Of a DNA stretch of 64,000 bases, positions 32,934-40,415 are shown piece after piece. The notes beneath the pieces are model-generated. The model did not search any database and was not told the DNA's origin. It saw nothing but the letters and a program-made list of their open reading frames with translations. This stretch comes from CADCVQ01 sp038260305 (GTDB lineage: Bacteria > Actinomycetota > Thermoleophilia > Solirubrobacterales > Solirubrobacteraceae): NCBI GenBank assembly GCA_038260305.1, contig JBBSNY010000014.1:31109-95108 (forward strand), written 5' to 3'. The position numbers and the translations under genes were made by a program. Position 1 is the first letter of the stretch; every line of letters starts with the position of its first letter.

Positions 32934-33406
32934 TCGTCCGCCTCGAGCACGAGTTCACCGTGCAGCGTCCGCCCGAGGTCGTCTTCGACTTCCTCGCCGA
33001 CGCGACGAACCTGCCGCTGTGGGACGGCACCGGCGCGACCGTCGAGGTGCTCACCTCCGGCCCGCCTCGCCGCGGCACGCAGATCTGTCAGCGCGGCAGG
33101 GCGTTTCGTGTCGTCGGCGTCGAGCAGATCAGCGAGCTGACGGAGTTCGAGCGCCCGCGTCGACTCGCATCCCGGGGCGTCGCGGGACCGGTGCTGCCGA
33201 TCGCGGGGTCCTACATCCTGAGCGCGTTGGGAACGGGCACCCGGGTGCGCTTCGAGGCCGAGCACGAGACGACCGGCGTGCGGCGCAGGATCCTCGCGCC
33301 GATCGTGCGTCGCGTCTCACGGCGCCAACTGGCGGCGGCCTACCGCCGTCTGGCCTCCGTGCTCGAGGGCGATACGCACGCGCACGCGTGCGGACACGAG
33401 CATTAG
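32930..33406 (+). CDS. SRPBCC-family (START-like) protein coupled to the E2 gene
   Basis: The conserved SRPBCC opening (VRLEHEFTVQRPPEVVFDFL) starts upstream of the first GTG (32960). Only a CTG at 32930, overlapping the E2 stop as CTGA, lies before it. The 158-residue protein from there would have a family-typical N-terminus; GTG 32960 is the conservative alternative. The fold binds small hydrophobic ligands. The tail is His-rich (HAHACGHEH). It converges with the methyltransferase gene by 4 bp. A role with the dehydrogenase complex is not established. Confidence 0.65.
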   Translation: MIVRLEHEFTVQRPPEVVFDFLADATNLPLWDGTGATVEVLTSGPPRRGTQICQRGRAFRVVGVEQISELTEFERPRRLASRGVAGPVLPIAGSYILSALGTGTRVRFEAEHETTGVRRRILAPIVRRVSRRQLAAAYRRLASVLEGDTHAHACGHEH

Positions 33407-34047
33407 GCCAACGCCGCGAACCAGCGCCCGCGCGACGACCAGCGCTCGTCGACGCGCAGGCCCGACGCGGCCGCGACGGCGCCGGCGTCGACCGCTGCGA
33501 CCGTCGCCCAATCGAACCACGGGCTGGCCGCTGCCGCAGCCTCCAGGCGCATCCGACGACGGCCGCTCGACGAGCCTGGGCGAGCGAGCTCGACGAGGAT
33601 GCGCCCGCCTGGCGAGACGAGCTCTGCGACGCGGCGCAGCAGGCGGACAGGATCGCCGCCGATCCCGATGTTGCCGTCGAGCAGCAGCGCGCTGCCCCAC
33701 GATCCAGCGCCGCGCACGGCATCGAAGATCGAGCCCTCGGTGACGGTCGCGCCGCGGCCACGCGCGACCCGCACCGCGACGGGGGAGTTGTCGATCCCGA
33801 GCGCCACGACCCCACGATCTGCCAGCGCAAGCACATGCCGGCCCGGCCCGCAGCCGACGTCGAGGACGGGTCCCGTGGCACGGTCCAGCACCGACTCGTC
33901 GGCGGCCGTCGGCATCGCGAGCCAGGACCCGATCGGCATCACGCGGGCGCGACCCCCCTCGGCACGCGCGAGCAACCGCGGCTCGAGACCCTCAAGACCG
34001 CGGCCATACAGATCGGCGGCGGATACCGCCAGCGCGGCGGCGCTCAT
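33403..34047 (-). CDS. Class I SAM-dependent methyltransferase
   Basis: The 214-residue protein has the SAM motif PVLDVGCGPGRHVLALADRG near 75, an acidic loop (GIDNSP) and motif-IV-like sequence ALLLDGNIGIGG, followed by PGGRILVEL. It starts at ATG 34047 and overlaps the DUF2064 gene as ATGA. As the third gene after a GT2 and a DUF2064 transferase, it probably methylates a small molecule or sugar made by that unit. Substrate unknown. Confidence 0.75.
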   Translation of the reverse strand: MSAAALAVSAADLYGRGLEGLEPRLLARAEGGRARVMPIGSWLAMPTAADESVLDRATGPVLDVGCGPGRHVLALADRGVVALGIDNSPVAVRVARGRGATVTEGSIFDAVRGAGSWGSALLLDGNIGIGGDPVRLLRRVAELVSPGGRILVELARPGSSSGRRRMRLEAAAAASPWFDWATVAAVDAGAVAAASGLRVDERWSSRGRWFAALA

Positions 34048-34688
34048 ACGGCCGGCTCCCGAGCGCCGAGGTCCATCGAGGCAAGCGTGCGAGCGAAGCG
34101 CCCGTCCGGCACCAGCGCCGCGGCCGCGCGAGCGTCGGCGATACGGTCGACGTCGCGCAGCTCGGGCAGCATCACGGGTGTCATCCGCAGGATCCGCAGC
34201 CGCGCGAGCTGCCGCGCGCCGGTGTCGTCGGCGCTCATCGGGACGTCCTCGAACACCCGCGCGTCGGCGTGGCGCAGGCCGATCGCCCAGTAGCCGCCGT
34301 CCGGTGCGAGGCCGAGCACAGCCTCGTGGCCGCAGCGCAGCACGTCGAGCCCCTCCGTGAGCAGCGCCGGCGTGACCTGCGGCGTGTCCATGCCGACGAG
34401 CAGCGCGGGCGTGCCGGCGTCCTCGAACGCCGCCGCGAGCCGTTGCGCGAGGCCGTCGCCGCGTTGGGTTACGAGCTCGAAGCCCGCCGGCAGCCAAGGC
34501 CCGGGGTCGCCGTCGAGCACGAGGACCCGGCGCTTGACCGGGGTCGCGAGCACAGCGGCGAGCGTGTCGCGCAGCGCGGCCTCGGCAAGCTGGGCGGCCT
34601 GGATCGGCGTGCACGGCGGGCACAGCCGGGTCTTGCTGGCACCGGCGATGGGAGCCTTGGCGATGACGAGTAGAGCCGGGTCGCTCAT
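34044..34688 (-). CDS. DUF2064 (TIGR04282-type) nucleotidyl/glycosyl-transferase-like protein
   Basis: This 214-residue protein opens LLVIAKAPIAGASKTRLCPP, the signature of the DUF2064 family, which has a GT-A-like fold related to CofC. QRGDGLAQRLAAAF, LVGMDTPQVTPALL and LGLAPDGGYWAIGL follow in the expected order. The family has been linked to arsenosugar biosynthesis in some bacteria, but arsM and arsS are not in this window. It is flanked by ATGA overlaps on both sides (GT2 before, methyltransferase after), so the three act as one unit. Confidence 0.8.
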   Translation of the reverse strand: MSDPALLVIAKAPIAGASKTRLCPPCTPIQAAQLAEAALRDTLAAVLATPVKRRVLVLDGDPGPWLPAGFELVTQRGDGLAQRLAAAFEDAGTPALLVGMDTPQVTPALLTEGLDVLRCGHEAVLGLAPDGGYWAIGLRHADARVFEDVPMSADDTGARQLARLRILRMTPVMLPELRDVDRIADARAAAALVPDGRFARTLASMDLGAREPAV

Positions 34689-35326
34689 GACAGCACCGCC
34701 GCCATGTCGCGCACCGCACGCACCGTGCCCTTCACGGTCCCGGTCACCTTCGAGCGCCCGGCCCGGGCGCGGTAGCCGACGTCGACCTCGTCGATGCGCC
34801 AGTCCGCCGCAGCGGCGCGCAGGACCATCTCCAGCGGCCAGCCGAAGCGGCGGTCGAGGATGCCGAGCTCGAGCAGCGCGGCACGTGGCGCGGCACGCAT
34901 CGGACCGAGGTCGGTGAGCTGCACGCCCGCACGGCGGCGCAGGTGCACGGCGAGCGCGCGGTTGGCGATCCGCGCGTGCCACGGCCAGGCGCCGGGCTCG
35001 GCATCGCGCGCGCCGAGCACGAGCCCGGCGGTGCCCGCAAGCACGGGGTCGGCGACGAGCGGCAGCTCGCGCGGGTCAAGCGAGGCGTCGGCGTCCATGA
35101 AGCAGACGACGTCGGCGGTCGCTGCGACGAGGCCGGCGTAGCATGCGGCGCCGAAGCCGCGCCGCGGCTCGGAGACGACGCGGGCACCGGCGCGGCGGGC
35201 GATCGCGACCGACTCGTCGAGCGAGCCGTTGTCGACGACGATCGGCTCGTATCCGGCCGGGATCCGGCCGAGCACCCACGGCAGGGCCTCGGCCTCGTCG
35301 AGCACGGGAAGAATGACGTCGGGCAT
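34685..35326 (-). CDS. Family 2 glycosyltransferase, dolichyl-phosphate-mannose-synthase-like
   Basis: This 213-residue GT-A enzyme has DVILPVLDEAEALPWVL at the start, VVDNGSLDES for nucleotide binding, and FMDADASLDP with the metal-binding DxD. RRFGWPLEMVLRAA appears in the acceptor half. It lacks transmembrane spans. It is first in a three-gene overlapping operon with a DUF2064 transferase and a methyltransferase. TAGCGT lies 8 bp before the ATG. The acceptor may be a polyprenyl phosphate or a small sugar. Confidence 0.82.
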   Translation of the reverse strand: MPDVILPVLDEAEALPWVLGRIPAGYEPIVVDNGSLDESVAIARRAGARVVSEPRRGFGAACYAGLVAATADVVCFMDADASLDPRELPLVADPVLAGTAGLVLGARDAEPGAWPWHARIANRALAVHLRRRAGVQLTDLGPMRAAPRAALLELGILDRRFGWPLEMVLRAAAADWRIDEVDVGYRARAGRSKVTGTVKGTVRAVRDMAAVLS

Positions 35327-35334
35327 GGCGGGTC

Positions 35335-35340
35335 ACGCTA
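35335..35340 (-). promoter_or_regulatory. -10 hexamer TAGCGT before the GT2 operon
   Basis: On the minus strand TAGCGT lies 8 bp upstream of ATG 35326. A leaderless transcript is predicted. Confidence 0.45.
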
Positions 35341-35404
35341 GGCGCCATCGCTTACGAGGCTGTGAACCGCGCGCCCGACGGCCCTGGCAGCGCTCGCGCA
35401 TCCG

Positions 35405-35410
35405 TACCGT
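35405..35410 (+). promoter_or_regulatory. -10 hexamer TACCGT before the membrane glycosyltransferase-like gene
   Basis: TACCGT lies 8 bp upstream of GTG 35419. This argues for that start over GTG 35362. Confidence 0.4.
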
Positions 35411-35418
35411 GTGGCTCC

Positions 35419-36957
35419 GTGCTCGCCGAGCGCTCACAGCCCCTGCCGGTCGCGCTCGCGCGCGGCGACGTGCGCGCATGGATCGCGCCGCTCGGATGGG
35501 CAGCGGTCGTCGTCGCCGGCCACCTCGTCGGGCAGGGGCTCTACAACCGCGACCCGCTCGTGCGGATCGGCGCGCCCCCGCTGGTCGGTACCTACGATCT
35601 GCACCTCGGCCTCGCGCTGCTGCCAGCCGTCGCGCTCGCCGCCGCGGCGCTGGCGTGGGCGCCGCTCGCGGCGCGGCGCCTGCGCTGGGGCGGGCTGCTC
35701 CTTTCGGCATGGGCCGCCGGGATCGCGTGGGCGGTCGCGCTCGCGGCCTCCGACGGGCTCGGCGCGATCACCGCGCCGCTGCGCACGCGCTATGAGTACC
35801 TAGCCGCGGTGCCGTTCGTCGGTGAGCCGGGGCGCTTCCTCGCCGGGTTCGTGGCGGCGCTGCCGACGTACCCGACGCACGTCAAGGGCCATCCACCGGG
35901 CTTCGTCACGCTGCTGTGGGTGCTCGACCGCATCGGCCTCGGCGGCGCCCAGGCGGCGGCGGCGCTCGTCATCGCGACCGGCGCGATCGCCGCGCCCGCC
36001 GCCCTCGTCGCCCTGAGCGCCACGGCCGGAGAGGCGGCGGCGCGGCGCGCCGCGCCATACGTCGCCTTCGCCCCGGCCGCGGTCTGGATCGCCACCTCCG
36101 CCGACGCGTTCTTCGCCGGCGTGGCCGCGATCGGGATCGCCTGCTTCGCGGTCGCGGTCGCGCCCGATCGCCCGGCCGGCGCCGGGCCCGACCGCACCGC
36201 CGCGACCGATCGTGATCGCGCGCCCGATGGCCCAGCCCGCGCCGGGCCCGACCGCACCGCCGCGACCGACCGTGACCGCGCGGCCCGCGCCGGGCCGCGA
36301 GCCGGGCATGCTTGGACCGCGAGTAGCCTCGCGCTCGCGCTGCTCGCCGGGGTCGTGCTCGGCGCGGCGCTCATGCTCTCCTACGGGGTCGCCCCGCTCG
36401 GCCTGCTCGTGGTCGCACTCGCGGTCGCCCGCCGCGCCTGGCTCGCGCTCGCCGTCGCCGCGGTCGGCGTGCTCGCCGTCCTCGGCGCGTTCGCGGCGCT
36501 CGGCTTCCTGTGGCTCGACGGCCTGCACGCAACCCGGATCCTGTACGCCAACGGCGTCTCCTCGCGCCGGCCGCACGACGCGTTCCTGCTCATCGACCTC
36601 GCCGCGTTCGCGCTCGCAATCGGCCCCGCCGCCGTCGTCGGCCTGGCGCGCCTGCGCGAGCGCGCGGTCTTGCTGCTCGCCGCACCCGCTGTCGCTGCGA
36701 TCGCCGTCGCCGCGCTGTCGGGCCTCTCGAAGGGAGAGGTCGAGCGGATCTGGCTGCCGTTCGTGCCCTGGATCCTCGTCGCGACCGCCGCGCTCGGCGC
36801 GGGCGCATCACGACGGACCGAGCGGCCCCGTGACGCTGACGCGCCTACGGCGGCGAGCGCGAGCCGGGCCCGGTCGCTCGGCGCCGGCCGCGGCTGGCTC
36901 GCCGCGCAACTGTTGCTCGCGCTCGCGTTGCAGGCCGGAGTCCGCTCCCCATGGTGA
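35419..36957 (+). CDS. Polytopic membrane protein, probable glycosyltransferase (GT-C-like)
   Basis: From GTG 35419 the protein has 512 residues and about ten hydrophobic spans. The large loop PTYPTHVKGHPPGFVTLLWV near residue 150, following a non-cytoplasmic segment, resembles acceptor loops of GT-C mannosyl/arabinosyl transferases. FSKGEVERIWLPF-like text near 440 (GLSKGEVERIWLPFVPW) recurs in such membrane transferases. A cytoplasmic loop near 245-290 is built from two 20-residue repeats. It is followed by a beta-propeller lipoprotein and an epimerase in one overlapping run. Function inferred from topology and context. Confidence 0.6.
   Translation: MLAERSQPLPVALARGDVRAWIAPLGWAAVVVAGHLVGQGLYNRDPLVRIGAPPLVGTYDLHLGLALLPAVALAAAALAWAPLAARRLRWGGLLLSAWAAGIAWAVALAASDGLGAITAPLRTRYEYLAAVPFVGEPGRFLAGFVAALPTYPTHVKGHPPGFVTLLWVLDRIGLGGAQAAAALVIATGAIAAPAALVALSATAGEAAARRAAPYVAFAPAAVWIATSADAFFAGVAAIGIACFAVAVAPDRPAGAGPDRTAATDRDRAPDGPARAGPDRTAATDRDRAARAGPRAGHAWTASSLALALLAGVVLGAALMLSYGVAPLGLLVVALAVARRAWLALAVAAVGVLAVLGAFAALGFLWLDGLHATRILYANGVSSRRPHDAFLLIDLAAFALAIGPAAVVGLARLRERAVLLLAAPAVAAIAVAALSGLSKGEVERIWLPFVPWILVATAALGAGASRRTERPRDADAPTAASASRARSLGAGRGWLAAQLLLALALQAGVRSPW
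36161..36280 (+). repeat. Two tandem 60-bp repeats inside the membrane protein gene
   Basis: Copies 36161-36220 and 36221-36280 encode APDRPAGAGPDRTAATDRDR and APDGPARAGPDRTAATDRDR. A degenerating partial third copy follows. They lengthen a hydrophilic loop between spans without shifting the frame. Confidence 0.85.
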
Positions 36958-37985
36958 ACGCCAAGTCCCGGCTGCGTGCTCTGGCATGCTCCCGGCCGCG
37001 GTCAACGAGCGTGACCCGCCGCGGCGGGACCGCCTTCACCGCTTTCGGGCTCACGGCCGCGGTCACGAGCGCGATCCGGACCGGTCGGACGGCCCTCGCC
37101 GCGGCCACGCTCGCGGCCGCACTACTCGCCGGTTGCGCAAGCACCGACAAGCCCGCGACGCCCGATCCGCGGCAGCCAGCGAGCGGTACGGACATCGTCG
37201 CCGCGCTCGCCGTCGGCCCAGAAGGCGTCCTCACTGGAGCGCTGCGCAGCGGGATCGTTCGGGTCCTGCGCAGCGGCCGCGTCGTCGCCCGGGTCGCCGT
37301 CTCGACCGGCGGCCAGCGCGGCCTGCTCGGTCTCGCCGCCGACCGACGCGGCCGGATCTTCGCCGCCTACACCGCCCCCGACCGCAGGCTCGTCGTCGAC
37401 CGCATCGCGCCCGCGCCCCGAAGGCGGATCTTCGACGGTCCGCGGTCGGCGCTGCTCGGCAACGGCGGGCACATCACGCTGGCTCCGGGCGGCCGGCTGC
37501 TGCTCGGCATCGGCGATCTCGGTCACACTCGCCTCATCGACGATCCGCAGACCCTCAACGGCAAGCTTGTCTCCCTCGACGTGGACGGCCCGCCATCGCA
37601 GCGCCCGCGCGTCCTGAGCGGCGGCTGGCACAAACCGTTCGCGTTCGACGTCGATCGCAGCGGGCGCGTGTGGGTCGCCGACAACGCCCCGGGCCGGCTC
37701 GCGGAGCGCATCGGCCGCGGCGACCGCGACGGCGCGATCACGACCCTGCGCGGCCGCCGCGCGCCCTCGGGCCTGGCGCTGCTCTCCGATCGCGAGCTCG
37801 CCCTGTGCGGTGTCGTGTCCGGGCGCCTCGAGCGCTTCCGGCGCAGCGGCGCCGACGGGCCCTGGCGCAGCGCCGGGACGATCGCCGGCGGCTGTCGCTA
37901 CGGCGTCGTCCGACTGACGGCGCTCGGAGCGAAGACGACCCGGCTCGCGGTCAGCGCCGACGGCGTCCGCCTCGTGACACCCTGA
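36951..37985 (+). CDS. Lipoprotein with PQQ-dependent glucose dehydrogenase-like beta-propeller
   Basis: This 344-residue protein has a long N-terminus, then a hydrophobic stretch ending in the lipobox LLAGC near residue 62. The sequences GLLGLAADRRGRIFAAYTAP, NGGHITLAPGGRLLLGIGD and LNGKLVSLDVDG match the soluble glucose/sorbosone dehydrogenase propeller (GSDH domain). It is shorter than catalytic enzymes of that family, and PQQ and calcium sites cannot be confirmed. ATG 36951 overlaps the preceding stop, with GTG 36954 equally possible. It may be a surface sugar-binding or sugar-oxidising protein. Confidence 0.7.
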   Translation: MVNAKSRLRALACSRPRSTSVTRRGGTAFTAFGLTAAVTSAIRTGRTALAAATLAAALLAGCASTDKPATPDPRQPASGTDIVAALAVGPEGVLTGALRSGIVRVLRSGRVVARVAVSTGGQRGLLGLAADRRGRIFAAYTAPDRRLVVDRIAPAPRRRIFDGPRSALLGNGGHITLAPGGRLLLGIGDLGHTRLIDDPQTLNGKLVSLDVDGPPSQRPRVLSGGWHKPFAFDVDRSGRVWVADNAPGRLAERIGRGDRDGAITTLRGRRAPSGLALLSDRELALCGVVSGRLERFRRSGADGPWRSAGTIAGGCRYGVVRLTALGAKTTRLAVSADGVRLVTP

Positions 37986-39001
37986 TGCGAGTCCTGCTCA
38001 CCGGCGGCTCCGGGTTCATCGGGTCGCACATCGCCGACGCGCTGCTGGACGGCGGCCACGGCGTGCGCGTGCTCGATCTCGAGCCGCCGCATCGCCCCGA
38101 CGACGTCGACTGGCACGACGCCGACGTCCGTGACGGCGACGCCGTCGCGGCCGCGCTGCGCGGTGTCGACGCGGTCTGCCACCAGGCGGCGATGGTCGGC
38201 CTCGGCCTCGACCTCGGCGACATCGCCGACTACGTCAGCCACAACGACCTCGGCACCGCGGTGCTGCTGCGGGAGCTCGCGCGGGCAACGTTCAGCGGAC
38301 GCGTCGTGCAGGCGTCGAGCATGGTCGTCTACGGCGAGGGCGGCTACGCCTGCCCCGAGCATGGCCGCGTGCGCCCCGGTCCGCGCGCTCGCGAGTCCCT
38401 GCAAGCCGGCGACTTCGAGCCGCCATGTCCGCGCTGCGGTGCGGCGCTCCAGGCGCGCACGGTCGGCGAGGACGCGCCGACGGATCCGCGCAACGTCTAT
38501 GCCGCCACGAAGCTGCACCAGGAACACCTCGCGAGCGCATTCGCCCGCGAGACCCAGGTCGCCGTCACGTCGCTGCGCTACCACAACGTCTACGGCCCGC
38601 GAATGCCCGCGAACACCCCCTACGCGGGCGTCGCGTCGCTGTTTGCCTCCGCGCTCGCGGCGGGCCGGGCGCCGCGCGTCTTCGAGGACGGCTGCCAGCG
38701 ACGCGACTTCGTGCACGTCCGCGACGTCGCCCGGGCGAACGTGCTCGCGCTCGTGGCAACCGACGCCGTCCCCGGCGCGCTGAACATCGCGAGCGGGACG
38801 CCGCGTACGGTCGGCGAACTCGCGGCGGCGCTGCACGCCGCCGCCGGCGAGGGCGCGCCGGCACCGGTCACGACCGGCGAGTACCGCCTCGGCGACGTGC
38901 GCCACGTCTTTGCGAGCGCCGAGCTCGCCGCGTCGACGCTCGGCTTCTGCGCGAGCGAGGACTTCGCCGCCGGGATGGCCGAGTTCGCCGCGACGCTGTG
39001 A
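37985..39001 (+). CDS. NAD-dependent epimerase/dehydratase with zinc-knuckle insert
   Basis: The 338-residue SDR enzyme has the NAD motif LLTGGSGFIGSHIADAL, the catalytic YAATK near 175 and LRYHNVYGPRMP. Between the Ser and Tyr of the active site lies an insert with four Cys (YACPEHG and PCPRCGAAL). This zinc-binding signature is seen in dTDP-L-rhamnose 4-epimerase-like enzymes. It should act on a nucleotide sugar at C4. ATG 37985 overlaps the upstream stop by one base. It ends the three-gene run that begins with the membrane transferase. Confidence 0.82.
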   Translation: MRVLLTGGSGFIGSHIADALLDGGHGVRVLDLEPPHRPDDVDWHDADVRDGDAVAAALRGVDAVCHQAAMVGLGLDLGDIADYVSHNDLGTAVLLRELARATFSGRVVQASSMVVYGEGGYACPEHGRVRPGPRARESLQAGDFEPPCPRCGAALQARTVGEDAPTDPRNVYAATKLHQEHLASAFARETQVAVTSLRYHNVYGPRMPANTPYAGVASLFASALAAGRAPRVFEDGCQRRDFVHVRDVARANVLALVATDAVPGALNIASGTPRTVGELAAALHAAAGEGAPAPVTTGEYRLGDVRHVFASAELAASTLGFCASEDFAAGMAEFAATL

Positions 39002-39015
39002 CGCTGTGACGCGGG

Positions 39016-39648
39016 CTAGCGAGACGCCGCGTCGAGCGTGCCGGCGAGGCCGCCCGTCGTGCGCTTCAGCAGATCGTTGATCGCCTTGACGGCGACGTTC
39101 AAAACGTCCTGTACGGCCTTGCTGACGGGAGGGCCGAGCGGCTTGGCCAGGCTGCCGGCCGCGTCGCCGGTGCTCTGCACGGTTCCGGCCAGGGTGTCGC
39201 CGAGCTGACGCACGCCTTGGCCGGCCTTCTTCGTCACGGCGGGCACGGACACGGTCGGCCCAGATGCCGCGGACGGCGGGCTGAGCGCTGGGGCATCGGT
39301 GACGTCGGCGGTCACGGTCGGCTGACGCGTGGGTGCGCTCTGGCTCGCGCGGTCCACGACGGTGCCCGAGGTGCGCCGGACCGTCTCGGTCTGTGACTTG
39401 GACGGACGAACCACGGGCGCGCTGACGCGCAGCGGCTTGACGGCAGCGGGCTTGCCCGCCGGCTGCGTGGCGGCGTCCGAGCCGCGCGAGGCAACGATCA
39501 GCGTCGGGCTCGAGCCCGACCCGTTCAGCGAGCCGGCGATCCCGGGATAGGCGAACAGAACGCTGACGGCGAACAGTCCGAGCGCGGCGCAGGCCACGAT
39601 CGAGATGCTTGCCCCCAACGACGCGATGACGGCGCGAGTGCCACCCAT
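39016..39648 (-). CDS. Membrane-anchored low-complexity protein
   Basis: From ATG 39648 the protein has 210 residues. One hydrophobic span at about 5-30 (GASISIVACAALGLFAVSVL) is followed by a Ser/Thr/Pro/Val-rich extracytoplasmic stretch. An amphipathic end with GTLAGTVQSTGDAAGSLAKP-type repeats closes the chain. No domain is recognised. Composition suggests a cell-wall-spanning linker. It follows the next minus-strand gene by 26 bp and may share its transcript. Confidence 0.55.
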   Translation of the reverse strand: MGGTRAVIASLGASISIVACAALGLFAVSVLFAYPGIAGSLNGSGSSPTLIVASRGSDAATQPAGKPAAVKPLRVSAPVVRPSKSQTETVRRTSGTVVDRASQSAPTRQPTVTADVTDAPALSPPSAASGPTVSVPAVTKKAGQGVRQLGDTLAGTVQSTGDAAGSLAKPLGPPVSKAVQDVLNVAVKAINDLLKRTTGGLAGTLDAASR

Positions 39649-39674
39649 GGAACGTTCATCGGCATTTCGGCCAT

Positions 39675-40292
39675 CTACCTGAAGCCGCCGTGCGCATTCA
39701 GGACCGCGTTCGGCTCGCGGTTCGGGTCGAGCTTGACGGTCGGCAGCAGCGGCGAGGTATCGACGATCAGACACAGCGCGCGCTTACGGTCCGGGCCCGG
39801 GACGCACGTGCGGTAGAGGTCCTCGTCGACGAGCAGGCTGTCGGCGCGCGACACGTGCGCCCGCGCGTAGGCGTCACCGTGCAGCGCGACCCAGCGGCGC
39901 ACGGCCAGCGACTGCTTCGCGAACGCGCCCTCGTGCTGCTCGATCGACGGGCGGTGCGCGATCCCCGCGAGCACGAGCCCCGCCGCCACGATCGCGAGTA
40001 CGGCCGTGCCGGTGTAGTTCTCCGCTACGACCCGAGGCATGTCGGGCCGCCGGTGGCGCAGCCACTTCCCGCTGATAGGCCCGACGAGCGCGACGCCGAT
40101 GACGTTCAGGCAGCCGGCGGCGAGCAGGCCGCCGACCCAGCCGGTCGCCTCGCCCTGCACCGGCAGCCAGTGCAGCAGGCCCATCTCGAGCACCGTCGCC
40201 ACGACGAACGTCGGCCACAGCCAGGCTCCGCGCAGGCGCCAATGCAGGCGCGCGCGGCGACCGCCGTGCCCTGCGCGATCGGAGTCACTCAC
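39675..40292 (-). CDS. Four-span membrane protein of unknown function
   Basis: From GTG 40292 the 205 residues begin with a basic cytoplasmic segment. Hydrophobic spans lie near 25-45 (WLWPTFVVATVLEMGLLHWL), 55-80 and 100-120, with a weak fourth. The C-terminal third is soluble and contains two Cys (YRTCVPGP and ALCLIVD) that could form a disulfide. TACGCT lies 7 bp before the GTG. The family is not recognised. It is divergent from the second dehydrogenase operon. Confidence 0.6.
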   Translation of the reverse strand: MSDSDRAGHGGRRARLHWRLRGAWLWPTFVVATVLEMGLLHWLPVQGEATGWVGGLLAAGCLNVIGVALVGPISGKWLRHRRPDMPRVVAENYTGTAVLAIVAAGLVLAGIAHRPSIEQHEGAFAKQSLAVRRWVALHGDAYARAHVSRADSLLVDEDLYRTCVPGPDRKRALCLIVDTSPLLPTVKLDPNREPNAVLNAHGGFR

Positions 40293-40299
40293 GTCAACC

Positions 40300-40305
40300 A
40301 GCGTA
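40300..40305 (-). promoter_or_regulatory. -10 hexamer TACGCT before the four-span membrane gene
   Basis: On the minus strand TACGCT lies 7 bp upstream of GTG 40292, which supports that start. Confidence 0.45.
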
Positions 40306-40403
40306 CGTTCCCGGTACCCTCGCCGAGGAAGCACGGCATCTCGCGCGGCGATCCCGACGGGATGCCGATGAGTGGGTCGGAGATCCCGACGCACACGGCA
40401 CAC

Positions 40404-40410
40404 GGAAAGG
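40404..40410 (+). promoter_or_regulatory. Ribosome-binding site of the second E1-alpha gene
   Basis: GGAAAGG is 5 bp upstream of ATG 40416. This selects it over the in-frame ATG 40362. Unlike the first dehydrogenase operon, this one has a leader. Confidence 0.6.
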
Positions 40411-40415
40411 CGAAC

